From assembly GCA_038236995.1 (NCBI GenBank), contig JBBRZE010000013.1, forward strand, positions 19,172 through 83,171: DNA of 64,000 bases, read 5' to 3'. Shown here piece by piece: positions 25,600 through 36,900 of this stretch. The stretch is from JAAFHB01 sp038236995. GTDB lineage: Bacteria > Bacteroidota > Bacteroidia > Bacteroidales > Prolixibacteraceae. Position 1 is the first letter of the stretch, and the number at the start of each line of letters is the position of its first letter. The translations under genes were made by a program, and so were the position numbers. Under the pieces are notes generated by a model. The model made no database searches and was not told the origin of the DNA. It saw only the letters and a program-made list of their open reading frames with translations.

Positions 25600-25634
25600 G
25601 AAAGACCGGCTCTAATACCGGTCTTTCAATTTTT
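25600..25634 (+). terminator. Terminator of the S46 peptidase gene
   Basis: Arms GAAAGACCGG (25600-25609) and CCGGTCTTTC (25618-25627), eight-base loop, then AATTTTTT. It lies 62 bases after the stop and 14 bases before rnhA. Confidence 0.85.
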
Positions 25635-25647
25635 TAATCTTGAAAGT

Positions 25648-26121
25648 ATGACGCAGCGCGAAAATCCCGAAATCATTATCTATACCGATGGGGCGGCACG
25701 TGGCAATCCCGGTCCCGGAGGATACGGCGTTGTTATGATGTCGGGACCGCATCGGAAAGAACTTTCGCAGGGATACAAGCTCACAACCAACAACCGGATG
25801 GAACTGATGGCAGCTGTTGTTGGACTTGAAACGTTGAAAGTCGGACCTTGCAAAGTGACGATCTATACTGATTCGAAATATGTGGCGGATTCGGTAGAAA
25901 AACGATGGGTTTTTAACTGGGTGAAAACCAATTTTAAAGGAAAGAAAAACAGCGATCTTTGGAAAAGATTTCTGGAAGTTTCTGCACGTCACCATGTGAA
26001 ATTCATTTGGGTGAAGGGACATGCCAGTATTCCGGAAAATGAAAGGTGCGATGAGCTTGCTGTTGCGGCATCATTTCTTCCAAATTTACCGCATGACACA
26101 GGATATCAATCTGATAACTAA
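25648..26121 (+). CDS. rnhA: Ribonuclease HI
   Basis: Degrades RNA in RNA-DNA hybrids. 157 residues; all four acidic catalytic positions are visible: Asp in IYTDGAARGNPGPGG, Glu in NNRMELMAAV, Asp in IYTDSKYV and Asp in NERCDELA, together with WVKGHA. Length is that of bacterial type I enzymes without an N-terminal hybrid-binding domain. Confidence 0.97.
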   Translation: MTQRENPEIIIYTDGAARGNPGPGGYGVVMMSGPHRKELSQGYKLTTNNRMELMAAVVGLETLKVGPCKVTIYTDSKYVADSVEKRWVFNWVKTNFKGKKNSDLWKRFLEVSARHHVKFIWVKGHASIPENERCDELAVAASFLPNLPHDTGYQSDN

Positions 26122-26157
26122 AACAAGATTCGGTTTCATTTATTTAATGAAATGAAA

Positions 26158-26165
26158 TACATTTG
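26158..26165 (+). promoter_or_regulatory. Putative -7 promoter box of waaA
   Basis: TACATTTG fits TAnnTTTG and lies 20 bases before the waaA ATG. Confidence 0.45.
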
Positions 26166-26185
26166 TCAGGCAAAATCGTTAAAAC

Positions 26186-27415
26186 ATGAGGTGGCTTTAC
26201 AACTTAGGAATACTCGGCTATTACTTGCTGCTTAAAATCGTTTCGATCCGAAACGAGAAAGCACGTAAATGGATCGAGGGTCGTAAAGATATCTTCAATC
26301 GTTTACGCGAAACAATCACCCCTGGCGAACGGATTCTTTGGTTTCACGCCTCTTCGCTTGGAGAATTTGAACAGGGAAGACCCGTAATTGAATCAATTCG
26401 GATACTAAAACCGGAATACAAAATCCTTCTCACATTTTTCTCACCTTCAGGCTACGAGCTAAGAAAAGATTACAAATTTGCCGATTACATATTTTATCTT
26501 CCTTTAGATACCAAAAAGAACGCCGCCCGGTTTATCGAAATTGTAAGACCGGAAAAAGTCTTTTTTATTAAATACGAGTTTTGGTATAACTATCTGACGC
26601 AATTAAAGGAAGAGGGCATTCCCACCTATATTTTTTCTGCTTTATTCCGACCTTCACAAATCTTTTTTAAACCCTGGGGAAAGTGGTATTTGAAAGCAAT
26701 TGCTACTTACGAGCACATATTTGTACAAAACCAGGAATCATTTGATATTCTTCACAAGTTTGGGTTTAATAATGTATCATTATCTGGCGATACCAGGCTT
26801 GATCGTGTTGGCGAGATAGCAGATGCGGCACCAAGACTTGATAAACTGGAGATTTTTTGTGGCGGTCAAAAAGCTATTATTGCCGGAAGTACCTGGAAAG
26901 AAGACGAGGACCTCTTTCTTCCATATGTGAATAAATGCGAATTGGGTCAGAAATTCGTTATTGCCCCTCACGAAGTCACGCCTCAGTCGCTCGAACGTGT
27001 TTGTAACGCACTCGGGAAATCTTACGCCCTCTATTCGACAGCATCGCCCGATGAGCTGAAAAATGCAGAGGTGTTGATTGTCGATGGTTACGGATACCTT
27101 GTTTCAGTTTACAGGTATGGGATGTTTGCTTACGTTGGCGGTGGTTTTACGTCAGGGATTCATAGCACGCTTGAACCTGCAGCCTTCGGACTTCCAGTGA
27201 TTTTCGGACCCGATTATCAAAAATTCCAGGAGGCTCATGATATGTTAAGCCTCGGCGCCGCTACCTGCATTAATAATTTTGAAGAACTCGAAATACAAAT
27301 CGATAGTTACAGGGCGAACCCCGAAAAACTCCTTTATGACTCGGCCATCGCTCGTGGCTACGTCAATAAAAACCGTGGCGCTTCAAAAGAAATTGTGAAA
27401 TACCTTTTCCTTTAA
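26186..27415 (+). CDS. waaA: 3-deoxy-D-manno-octulosonic acid (Kdo) transferase
   Basis: Adds Kdo from CMP-Kdo to lipid A precursor at the inner face of the inner membrane. 409 residues with an N-terminal hydrophobic anchor (LGILGYYLLLKIV), the acceptor-site LWFHASSLGEFEQGRPVIE, SGDTRLDRV, and the donor-site VGGGFTSGIHSTLEPAAFGLPVIFGP typical of GT30. It shows that the organism makes Kdo-containing lipopolysaccharide. Stands alone between rnhA and nrdJ. Confidence 0.95.
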   Translation: MRWLYNLGILGYYLLLKIVSIRNEKARKWIEGRKDIFNRLRETITPGERILWFHASSLGEFEQGRPVIESIRILKPEYKILLTFFSPSGYELRKDYKFADYIFYLPLDTKKNAARFIEIVRPEKVFFIKYEFWYNYLTQLKEEGIPTYIFSALFRPSQIFFKPWGKWYLKAIATYEHIFVQNQESFDILHKFGFNNVSLSGDTRLDRVGEIADAAPRLDKLEIFCGGQKAIIAGSTWKEDEDLFLPYVNKCELGQKFVIAPHEVTPQSLERVCNALGKSYALYSTASPDELKNAEVLIVDGYGYLVSVYRYGMFAYVGGGFTSGIHSTLEPAAFGLPVIFGPDYQKFQEAHDMLSLGAATCINNFEELEIQIDSYRANPEKLLYDSAIARGYVNKNRGASKEIVKYLFL

Positions 27416-27709
27416 TCTACCCTCGCTAAGTCCCACCCTCTCCCGTTTAATGATGTCTTATTGTCTTGTAGTCTGTACCTTCCATTATTCCTATTCTTTT
27501 CAGAAATATTTATTTTTGTAAACTTTTCTTAATTATTAGAAATACATTCAGCTGTTTATCAAATAACTAACACCTTTAAGTTGATAACTTTTTTTTCGCT
27601 GCAATAATAATGTGACCAAAAACATCATTGATGTACTTATATTGCATCATCAAAAAAGGGGATTATAAATAATAATAAACCCAATAAAATCAACCTAATA
27701 TTAAAAGCT

Positions 27710-30256
27710 ATGGAATTAAAAGAGATCACCCCCCAACAAAAAGACGACGCCCCGACAACTTATTCTCCGGACGAAGCATTTGTGGCATCAGTTAAATATT
27801 TCAAGGGAGACGATCTTGCGGCTCGTGTTTGGGTCAACAAATATGCACTAAAAGATTCTTACGGGAATATCTTTGAACTGACACCTGACGACCTTCATCG
27901 TCGGTTATCGTCAGAGATTGCAAGAATCGAAAAAAATTATCCAAACCCAATGTCGGAAGATGAATTATTTGAACTTTTCAAAGATTTCAAATATATTGTA
28001 CCTCAGGGTGGTCCAATGACGGGTATCGGAAATGAATTTCAGGTTGGTTCTTTATCAAATTGCTTTGTTGTAGGTAATGGTGCAGATTCATATGGCGGAA
28101 TTATCATGATCGATCAGGAACAGGTGCAACTAATGAAACGCCGTGGCGGGGTTGGACACGATCTATCACACATACGTCCAAAAGGCTCTCCTGTTAAAAA
28201 TTCTGCTTTAACCTCAACTGGAATTGTTCCTTTTATGGAACGATTTTCCAATTCTACACGCGAAGTAGCGCAAGATGGCAGACGCGGAGCTTTAATGTTA
28301 TCGGTATCAATTCGTCATCCAGACTCAGAGGAGTTTATCGATGCTAAAATGGATGAAGGTAAGGTGACAGGCGCCAATGTCTCGGTAAAAATCGATGACG
28401 AATTTATGCAGGCAGTTCGTAACAAAACTACTTACAATCAGAAATATCCGATCGACAGCAACCATCCAACCTATTCAAAAGAGACGGATGCCGGAAAATT
28501 ATGGGAAAAAATTGTTTTCAATGCATGGAAATCAGCAGAACCGGGCATACTATTCTGGGATACCATCATCCGTGAATCGGTTCCGGACTGTTATGCTGAC
28601 CTTGGTTACAAAACAGTATCAACAAATCCTTGTGGCGAAATTCCACTTTGCCCTTACGACAGCTGCAGGTTAATTGCATTGAACCTATACTCATATGTAG
28701 ATGAGCCATTTACTTCGAAGGCTAAATTTGATTTCGATCTATTCCGCAAACATATCCGCCAGACCCAACAAATCATGGATGATATTATTGATCTGGAACT
28801 CGAGAAAATAGATGCGATATACAATAAAATCATCGCTGATCCTGAAGATACTGAAATAAAACGTGTTGAAACCAATCTTTGGGAAAAGATAAAAAAGATG
28901 GCCATCAACGGACGTCGTACAGGAATTGGTATTACCGCAGAAGGTGATATGCTTGCAGCACTTGGTTTGCGTTATGGTTCGGAAGATGCAGTCGAATTTT
29001 CGGTTGAAGTTCATAAAATTGTTGCACTGGAAGCCTACCGTGGTTCAGTTATTCTTGCCAAAGAACGTGGGGCGTTCCCCATTTATGATGCAAAACGTGA
29101 AAAGAATAATCCATTTATTCAGCGTCTGGCTCAGGCTGATCCTGATTTATACAAAGATATGACCCGATTTGGCCGCCGGAATATTGCTTTATTGACCATT
29201 GCCCCAACGGGAACAACAAGTTTGATGACGCAGACAACCTCAGGAATAGAACCAGTATTTATGCCTGTTTACAAGCGCCGACGTAAAGTCAATCCCAATG
29301 ATAAAGATGCACGCATCGATTTTATTGACGAAATGGGTGACAGTTGGGAAGAGTACATCGTATTTCACCACAAGTTTAAAACCTGGATGGAAGTCAATGG
29401 TTTTGAGCTCAAAAGGAACTATTCGAACGATGAATTAGATGCGATGGTCGCTAAATCGCCGTATCACAAAGCCTCTTCTAATGATATCGATTGGATGGCG
29501 AAGATTAAGATGCAGGGTCAGATTCAGAAATGGGTTGACCATTCAATCTCCGTCACCATCAACTTACCGGAAGAAGCTACCGAGGAGCTGGTCAACAAGC
29601 TTTATTTTGCAGCCTGGGAAAGTGGATGTAAAGGTGTTACCGTTTATCGCGAAGGGTCACGTTCTGGCGTATTGATCTCAACCAAAGACAAAAAGAAAGA
29701 TGGTATTTTCCCAACAAAACGTCCTGAAATACTTGAAGCAGATATTGTCAGACTCCAAAATAACAAGGAGAAATGGATCGCCTTTATCGGATTAATCGAT
29801 GACAAGCCTTATGAAATTTTCACAGGTTTGGCTGATGACGAAGATGGTATTCTGTTACCCCGATCGGTTACTTCGGGCTGGATTATCAAGAGCAAGGATG
29901 AATCAGGTATCACCAGATACGATTTCCAGTATTGTAATTCAAGAGGTTACAAAACTACGATTGAAGGTCTTTCGTATAAGTTCAATCCAATCTTCTGGAA
30001 TTATGCAAAACTGATTTCCAGCGTATTACGTCACAGCATGACAATACAGAAAGTTGTTGAACTGGTTACCAGCCTTCAATTTGATGTTGAATCGATCAAC
30101 ACCTGGAAAAATGGTGTTGCACGTGCATTAAAGAAGTACATTCCGAATGGAACAGCTGCAGAAGACTCAAAATGTGAAGGTTGCGGCTCATCGAATGTCA
30201 TTTACCAGGAAGGATGCCTCATCTGTCAGGATTGTGGCTCTTCCAAATGTGGATGA
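27710..30256 (+). CDS. nrdJ: Class II (adenosylcobalamin-dependent) ribonucleotide reductase
   Basis: Reduces ribonucleotides to deoxyribonucleotides with coenzyme B12 and without oxygen. 848 residues: SLSNCFVVGN holds a redox Cys, STNPCGEIPL (Cys308, Glu310) the active-site thiyl Cys and Glu, APTGTTSLM and ISVTINLPEEATEE the barrel end. The C-terminal tail has CEGCGSSN, CLICQDCG and CG, a zinc-ribbon-like cysteine set of the kind found on class II enzymes. A separate R2 subunit is not in the window. No cobalamin-riboswitch box was found in the 294 bases upstream. Confidence 0.94.
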   Translation: MELKEITPQQKDDAPTTYSPDEAFVASVKYFKGDDLAARVWVNKYALKDSYGNIFELTPDDLHRRLSSEIARIEKNYPNPMSEDELFELFKDFKYIVPQGGPMTGIGNEFQVGSLSNCFVVGNGADSYGGIIMIDQEQVQLMKRRGGVGHDLSHIRPKGSPVKNSALTSTGIVPFMERFSNSTREVAQDGRRGALMLSVSIRHPDSEEFIDAKMDEGKVTGANVSVKIDDEFMQAVRNKTTYNQKYPIDSNHPTYSKETDAGKLWEKIVFNAWKSAEPGILFWDTIIRESVPDCYADLGYKTVSTNPCGEIPLCPYDSCRLIALNLYSYVDEPFTSKAKFDFDLFRKHIRQTQQIMDDIIDLELEKIDAIYNKIIADPEDTEIKRVETNLWEKIKKMAINGRRTGIGITAEGDMLAALGLRYGSEDAVEFSVEVHKIVALEAYRGSVILAKERGAFPIYDAKREKNNPFIQRLAQADPDLYKDMTRFGRRNIALLTIAPTGTTSLMTQTTSGIEPVFMPVYKRRRKVNPNDKDARIDFIDEMGDSWEEYIVFHHKFKTWMEVNGFELKRNYSNDELDAMVAKSPYHKASSNDIDWMAKIKMQGQIQKWVDHSISVTINLPEEATEELVNKLYFAAWESGCKGVTVYREGSRSGVLISTKDKKKDGIFPTKRPEILEADIVRLQNNKEKWIAFIGLIDDKPYEIFTGLADDEDGILLPRSVTSGWIIKSKDESGITRYDFQYCNSRGYKTTIEGLSYKFNPIFWNYAKLISSVLRHSMTIQKVVELVTSLQFDVESINTWKNGVARALKKYIPNGTAAEDSKCEGCGSSNVIYQEGCLICQDCGSSKCG

Positions 30257-30284
30257 TTTTTCACAGACTCTATATATCATCAGG

Positions 30285-30312
30285 GAGGCCCGAAATTCGG
30301 GCCTCTTTTTAT
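30285..30312 (+). terminator. Terminator of nrdJ
   Basis: Arms GAGGCCCGAA (30285-30294) and TTCGGGCCTC (30296-30305) followed by TTTTTATTT. It is 28 bases after the stop; the convergent rnhB ends at 30355. Confidence 0.9.
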
Positions 30313-30354
30313 TTCCAAAACTCTGACGGTTTTTGGAAACCATCAGGGTTCAAT

Positions 30355-30966
30355 TCAGATTTCTTCCCCAAAATCAATTGAAAGTTGTGTCTCAAATAGT
30401 TTAAAGCTCTTGCGGTGAAATGGAGAAATCCCAAATTCGGATAAGGCTTTGCGATGAAAAGCAGTCGGGTATCCTTTATTCTGGTTCCACCCATATTCCG
30501 GATATCTTTCGTGCAAGGAAAGCATAAAATCATCACGGTAAGTTTTGGCAAGAACAGAGGCAGCAGCAATCGAAAGGTATTTACCATCGCCCTTAATTAC
30601 TGTTGTATAGGGAATATTTTTATAAGGTTTAAATCTGTTTCCGTCAACAATAATATGCTCAGGAAGAACAGACAGCTGATTTAAAGCACGATGCATCGAA
30701 AAAATGGAGGCATTCAGAATATTCATCTTGTCGATTTCAAGATGATCATAGGTTCCTACTGCCCAGGCAATTGCTGCATCTTCGATGATCGGTCGCAATT
30801 GGTAACGTTGCCGCTCGGTCAATTTCTTTGAATCGTTCAACAGTTCGGAATAAAAATCTTCGGGCAAAATTACAGCAGCAGCGAATACTGGCCCTGCAAG
30901 ACACCCCCTGCCAGCCTCATCACAACCGGCCTCGATTACTTTTCTCTTTAGATTATGCAGCAGCAT
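30355..30966 (-). CDS. rnhB: Ribonuclease HII
   Basis: Cuts RNA-DNA junctions and removes misincorporated ribonucleotides. 203 residues; Asp-Glu pair in AGCDEAGRGCLAGPVFAAAV, later catalytic Asp in IIVDGNRF and IKGDGKYLSIAAASVLAK. One base separates its start from the sprA stop, so it is read from the ruvA-sprA-rnhB message. Confidence 0.96.
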   Translation of the reverse strand: MLLHNLKRKVIEAGCDEAGRGCLAGPVFAAAVILPEDFYSELLNDSKKLTERQRYQLRPIIEDAAIAWAVGTYDHLEIDKMNILNASIFSMHRALNQLSVLPEHIIVDGNRFKPYKNIPYTTVIKGDGKYLSIAAASVLAKTYRDDFMLSLHERYPEYGWNQNKGYPTAFHRKALSEFGISPFHRKSFKLFETQLSIDFGEEI

Positions 30967-30967
30967 T

Positions 30968-33900
30968 TTACTGTGTCAAAGTAAACCTGAAACTAATACC
31001 AAAATTCGCATTGGTAGTCCGGTAAGCGTTCGAAATAAAAGGACTGTTCAGAATCCGGTCATAAAATAACCTGACGATAAAAACTTCGCTCAGGTTATAG
31101 TCGGCTGAAAATTTAACCGAGAACGATTCCTGTCCTGCTGTGGTCTGATTGTTCTCTTCAATCAGCTTACGAAGAACCGTTTTATTCTTCCCGTAAGTTA
31201 CATCAGCCCTGACATTCAAATCGTTATTCAACGCCTTCTGCGAGCTTTTAGTCTTGATAAACATTTTCATATTCTCGAAGCGGTAACCCAAACCTAGGCT
31301 TGCTTCGTTGTTATAGAGTTCCATTGCCTGATTATTCGTCAGACTGAGCATCACATTTCTTGTCTTCCGGTACTCGAAACGAGAAGTGACATTGTTCAAC
31401 CATGTGATGTCGATATCAAAAAGCGGATTAAAAGTTTCATTAATATTGATGGTTGCTATGTCATATTTCGGCAGGAAATTATTCTGGGCATTTAAAACAT
31501 AACTAAAGCCGTCATTTTCAGTCTGATAATTAAGATTTGAAATGTAAGAACCAACGCTGTAAGTGGAGCGGTAGTCGTGGGTGATACTCATCGATTTCAT
31601 CACATCTTTGAGTCCCTTGATTTTATTAACCACGCCCGAATATTGAATGCGCCAATTGGGCATCATAAATTTGGCGGAAGGGAATGGGGTCAACGAAACC
31701 TTTTCGGCGCTGGTACCTGAATATGCTGCCAGAAATGCCGGGATTAAAACCTCCTGCGCTGATGGTCCATAACCAGCCGGATAACCAGTTGCAGGATTAA
31801 CTGAACCAGGTGCATACCCAAAATCAGGATTTGCTACGCGGGATTGATCGAGCCTTCGCGCAATTATTTCGCGATTCTGACTGAACTGACTCCATACCTT
31901 TGAGTCTTGTACCGCCGATTTTCCAAGTTTCTCGAATGAGGAACCGATCGAAATAATCGACATTGTGAAATTCCCGTTGTACGACTTATTAAAGCTTCCC
32001 CAACCGTTTTGACTATCATGGATCAGAAATTCTGAAGAATTGCTCGAAAAGCTCCGATTCGCATTGATGTCAATCTTCAAATCGGGGATTGGAACCAGTT
32101 TAGCCCTGATATTCAACCGCGTATTCTTGCTTAGCATATAAGGCTTATTTAGAATCGTATCGGTTGAGATCCAGCCCCGCTCAGCGGCTTTTTGTCCGAA
32201 ACTTGCGTCCTGATGCCCCATGATAAATGGCAACCCCGGAGCGAGTGAGGTATTACCATCTGCACCCTGGTAATTTGATGACCCTAAGAAATTGGTTCCA
32301 GGCAAATAACCGTAAAGCCCTGTCCCACTGTTTTCGGTATATGAGACGTTAATGTTGTAAAGCATCATCAGAAAACGAGCCAGGTATTCATCGAGGTGCA
32401 AACTCTCCTTCAAATCTTTGTCTTTCAAACCAGTGACTTCGACCACAGCTTTGGCACAATCAATTGAGGGTGTGAACATGACGCGATTCTCGTTAACTAT
32501 TTTTGTCTGTCCATTAATTACTTTACCCTTTTCGTCCGTCACACTCACAGTTACGTTTGCAGTTCCAAGTTTATGAAAGATCGATTGCGGGGTATTCTTT
32601 TTTAATAAAGCATTTCCATCTCTGAACTTTGTTGGTGCAGTTGTACTTATTGGCGCATTCTGTCCGCGTGTTTGCGCATCCCGCCTTCCGCGACTAAATT
32701 CACCATATTTCTGATTCACCTTTTTCAGGTATGGAACACGGTTGTATAGCCGAATAAAATCAGCCTGACCGTTTAACTGAATAGCACGTGAATTGCTGAT
32801 AATGTTACCAATTACATAATCACTTTTTGTAATTGGGGCTACATCCCAGTCATATCCGGCTTGATAAATCACCGATGATGAGGTCCAGTCGAGCAATGGC
32901 AGTTTATTGATCGGGATAGTATACGTAATGTTCCAGGTGTGATGATAATGGGTATTTCGTCCTCCGTCCAAAATACTTTGCCAGATGGTATCGCGCCGGG
33001 CCTGATAGCCGGGAAGGTTTTTATCCATAGCGCCAAGCGGTTCATCAATCCGGGACGAATTGACAGCAGAAAAGTCGATCTTCAGTCCACGTGTCAGATC
33101 AAAACGAAAGTCGTAATAGCGGTTCCAGATAAAGTCCTTGAGAAATGATTTTGGAAGGATGAATGCCGGGTTGGTGATATTGCGGTATTGCACAGTACTG
33201 CTCGTTCTGTTGAGATCCGATCTGAAGGATAACTGACTTGGCATAAAATTGAGGTTAAAATCACGAACAATCGTTAAGGCCGGTGATTTTAAAAATTTTA
33301 TATTTTTGAAAGGATCGATTGGAACAGGCCTGCTTATAAAATTATAATTCAGTAATGTACGTGTATTTACCGTCTGTTCAAGAATCGTGTTGATATCCCC
33401 ATGCTCATACAAATTATGAGAATAGGTGAGCGAGAAATTCGAAAGATCATAAATCTTTGGATCCCCCGTTTTATTGGGTTTATCGATTTGAACGTTCGTT
33501 AAATTGATGCTCTTTCGTGAAGTAAAATTTTGGGAAATACGCCTGATCGAGTCACGTTCATGCGAACTGCCGGCGTTGTCAAGCGCATCTTTGAGTTTCA
33601 CATCATTATCCAGCGGTGAAAATTCAGGTGTAGCAACCGATTTCGAAATGCCAATGTACAGCGGTATTTTGACTCCAGATTCTGGTTTAAAGAACTTCCC
33701 AAGCTCGAGGTTGGTCGATATATCGTATTCGTGACTATCGTCAAAAGACCTTTGACCCATTTTTGAATCAATGCTTCCAAACCCGGTGGTTGTCATCCTT
33801 CCAGCGAACGAATAGGTCCCCAAATCGGCCAGGTTCCCGGAAATACGTCCAATGGCAGCCCAACCCCCTTTTTCCTCAAAATCGGTTAGCCGTAGCTCAT

Positions 33901-36900
33901 TCACCCACACTTCCACCGATTTTGGGCCAAGTGTTTTCCCTTTTTTGTTCCGGATGCCAATCATCCCCACCTCTATTTGCGACAGGTCGGGATTTCCTTT
34001 CACTTTAATCCTATTCTTGTTATTATTTACACCAGTATGAATCTGTTCATAAATATCTCCAAGGGTAATCACCGAACCGGCTGTCCGCATTTTACTGTTT
34101 CGGTCTAATTTTAATTGTGGCAGTAAATCAAGCGGAATATAAACATGGTTCGCCGATGGCCAGACTTTAACCCGGTCACTATCATTTTCGTTTAAATAAA
34201 CTCCCTGAGGAGTAAGCTTTAACGGAATTTCGTATTCGTAGTAATTATATTGGAAATCAGATCCTAACCGCACAAACAGGTAAAGATCCTCATCTTTCAG
34301 TGTTGTATTTTCCATCTGCTCAGCGTGGACCTCCAATTTCAGGGTTTTATACCTTCGCATATCAATTTGCATTGTCTTATATGCAGCACGGGCATCACCA
34401 GGTTGCAAATCGACTGTTCGCAATACCATCGATTGCTCGTTCAATTGGGTCAGCTGGGCATTCGATGGATCAATAACACGGCTTACACCTGGAGGAAGAA
34501 CATAGTTTACAGGTTTCTTCGTACTGTTCTCCTCGATATTCACCGCGGAAATTTCGAATTGAGTTCCCGGCGACGGAAGGCTCAGGTCCTCTGTAAGATC
34601 CCTGTCATAACGTCTCCAATTCGTCCGCACAAGATCAAGCGAAGCAAATCGCATTACCACAGGTTTTTGCCATCCTTTCAGAAATATTCGCATAAAACGG
34701 ATGGATCTGAAATCGTTGATCGCACCGTAAACTTTATCGGGCGAGCTAACAGGGATTTTGAATTGATACCATGTAATATTTGAAGGGTTACCACTCTTAA
34801 GCGTGACGGAATCTACCTTTATATCCGTAATATAGTTCTTGCCCATCACCATATTTGCCCGGTCAATCCTGAGGTGATATTGGTAATAGGCTTCGGTTTC
34901 GTTGAGTGTGTTGTCGTCATTAATATCCTCCACATCAGGTATGGAAGTTGCAGCTGTAGGGTAGCTCTCGGGCGACTGCTCTGAGGTGGGCGAATTTCCC
35001 TCAGTGCGAGCATAAAATTTATATCTTTCTAATAAATCTTTCTTTTCGGTATCGTAATTAGAACCTCTGAAATAATGATAATCGTCGCTTGACGGATCCG
35101 CTTTCGCTATACCCAAAGCCTTCGTATCTGTTACAACGTTCGAAAGATTATTGATAAAATTACTAAAGAAAGTACCTTCATCTTTGGAACTTAGTCCGTC
35201 GAGACCAACATCCTGATTTACACGAGCGGCGGGAGAATTATCAAATGCTTTGACGAGCGACTGCTGTTTCGATATCCTTCCCCAGTTCGATACGTCAGTA
35301 GTTGCAGAGGTTCCGTCAACGGGTAATCCTTGTTCAAACGACTTCCGCCCATCGCGAAGAACATCTTCCGAAACATTTCCCAGGTTAAAATAGAGATCGC
35401 CCCCGGGATTCGGATTGCCTACTGAATCCATTGCAAAAGGATCCATCAACCAAAATTCGATGTATTCCACATTGGCAGCTTCGAAATCGCTTGTTTCAAT
35501 TTTTCGCATGATACCACCCCATCTTGTTTCGGGCGATTTGAGTAATCCGTTCTGGTCAACACCAGATGAATAACCGGTAGGAGCCACATCATAATTATAA
35601 GAGCCTCTTTCGGAAGGATAAAAAGAGAGGTCAAGCGTTGGGATATTCGTCGGCTGCCCGGCTGGTGTTTGACGAAGCGGGTAAATTTCCTGCTGAAATA
35701 CTTCCCTTACCCTGTGATCATCCAGTTTATGTTCATTTGAAAGGTAAGACGGAGCAGTACGACGTTGCATAAAAGGATCAATAATGTACCATGACAGTAG
35801 CGCCCGGTTGTAACCCGATGAAAGATCATTGACTAAATTGCCTTCCGGAAACAATTCGTTTGATTGCGGCACACTTGCCGTATACCAGCCAACAAATGAT
35901 TTAAGGTTGATAGGTGTTTTTGCCCCTTCAAAATCATCGATATAGGCAGCTCCCTCTTTTGAAATCACTTTTGAGTGACCCGGATATAACCTTGCCCATT
36001 CGGCTTCGATTGCAATCTTTGACTCTTCTTTGGTTTTCAAAAATGGCAATGCATTTACCATCCTGGTAATCATGCCTGATGTTGAATTGTAGGATGCATT
36101 CAAACCAAGCATAAGGTTCGAAATGGGATCTTCTCCATAATTCACTTTTTGGTAAAGCGGTTTTTCGTGGAGATACATCATTGTCGCTCCAAGGTTGAAA
36201 TTCTTACTGAATTCGTAGTTAAGATGCGTACCAATCATCGTTTTTTGCTGCATACTGAAAAGATCCTGACTTTCAGTAGAGATTGAAATCGGAGTTCCGG
36301 ATTCAAGCAAACCCTGATTAATGATCTTAACTTTCCCTTGCGTGTAATCAACGATGAAATCAACATCCTCCTGAAGTTGACGACCACCTGCCAGTACTTT
36401 CACAGAGCCCCGGGCAATATTGAGCGCATCAAGCGATATTTCACTATTTGAAGATCCTTTATAACTGCCGATTATCCTAAATTTATTCTTTTCGGCATCC
36501 TGTTCGGCAACAGTTTTTGTTTTGTCATATAAGCTTCGGAAAACGTATTTTTTAATTGCATTGGCGTCACCATTCAATTGAAGTTCCAGGTTCGATCCAA
36601 AAGGTTCGATCACAGGAAAAATAATCCGGCCACGCTGGGAATTGATCGTAATGCGCTCCAGAAAATCAAAGATCCCATCCGGATAAGGATCCAATTGCTT
36701 GTTCAAATGGTCAAGGTTCATCAACCCAAGCAATATCTTCTCCTTAAGAGGACCGTCTGGCAGATAGTTCAGATTCGATCCCGCCGCATCATTTTTGAAA
36801 AGCACATCCAACTTAAAATCTTCACTTGATATTCGCTGTCCGTTAATGTTATAGATATTTTTCATCATTAACTGCCAGTTTTTGAACACAGGATTTAAGT

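Noticed and set aside
27487..27496. ATTCCTATTC resembling the ECF-type downstream box
   Set aside because: No GGTAAC-like box lies at the required distance upstream.
27416..27709. Cobalamin riboswitch upstream of nrdJ
   Set aside because: No B12-box (GCCACTG-like) or compatible pairing is visible in the 294 bases.
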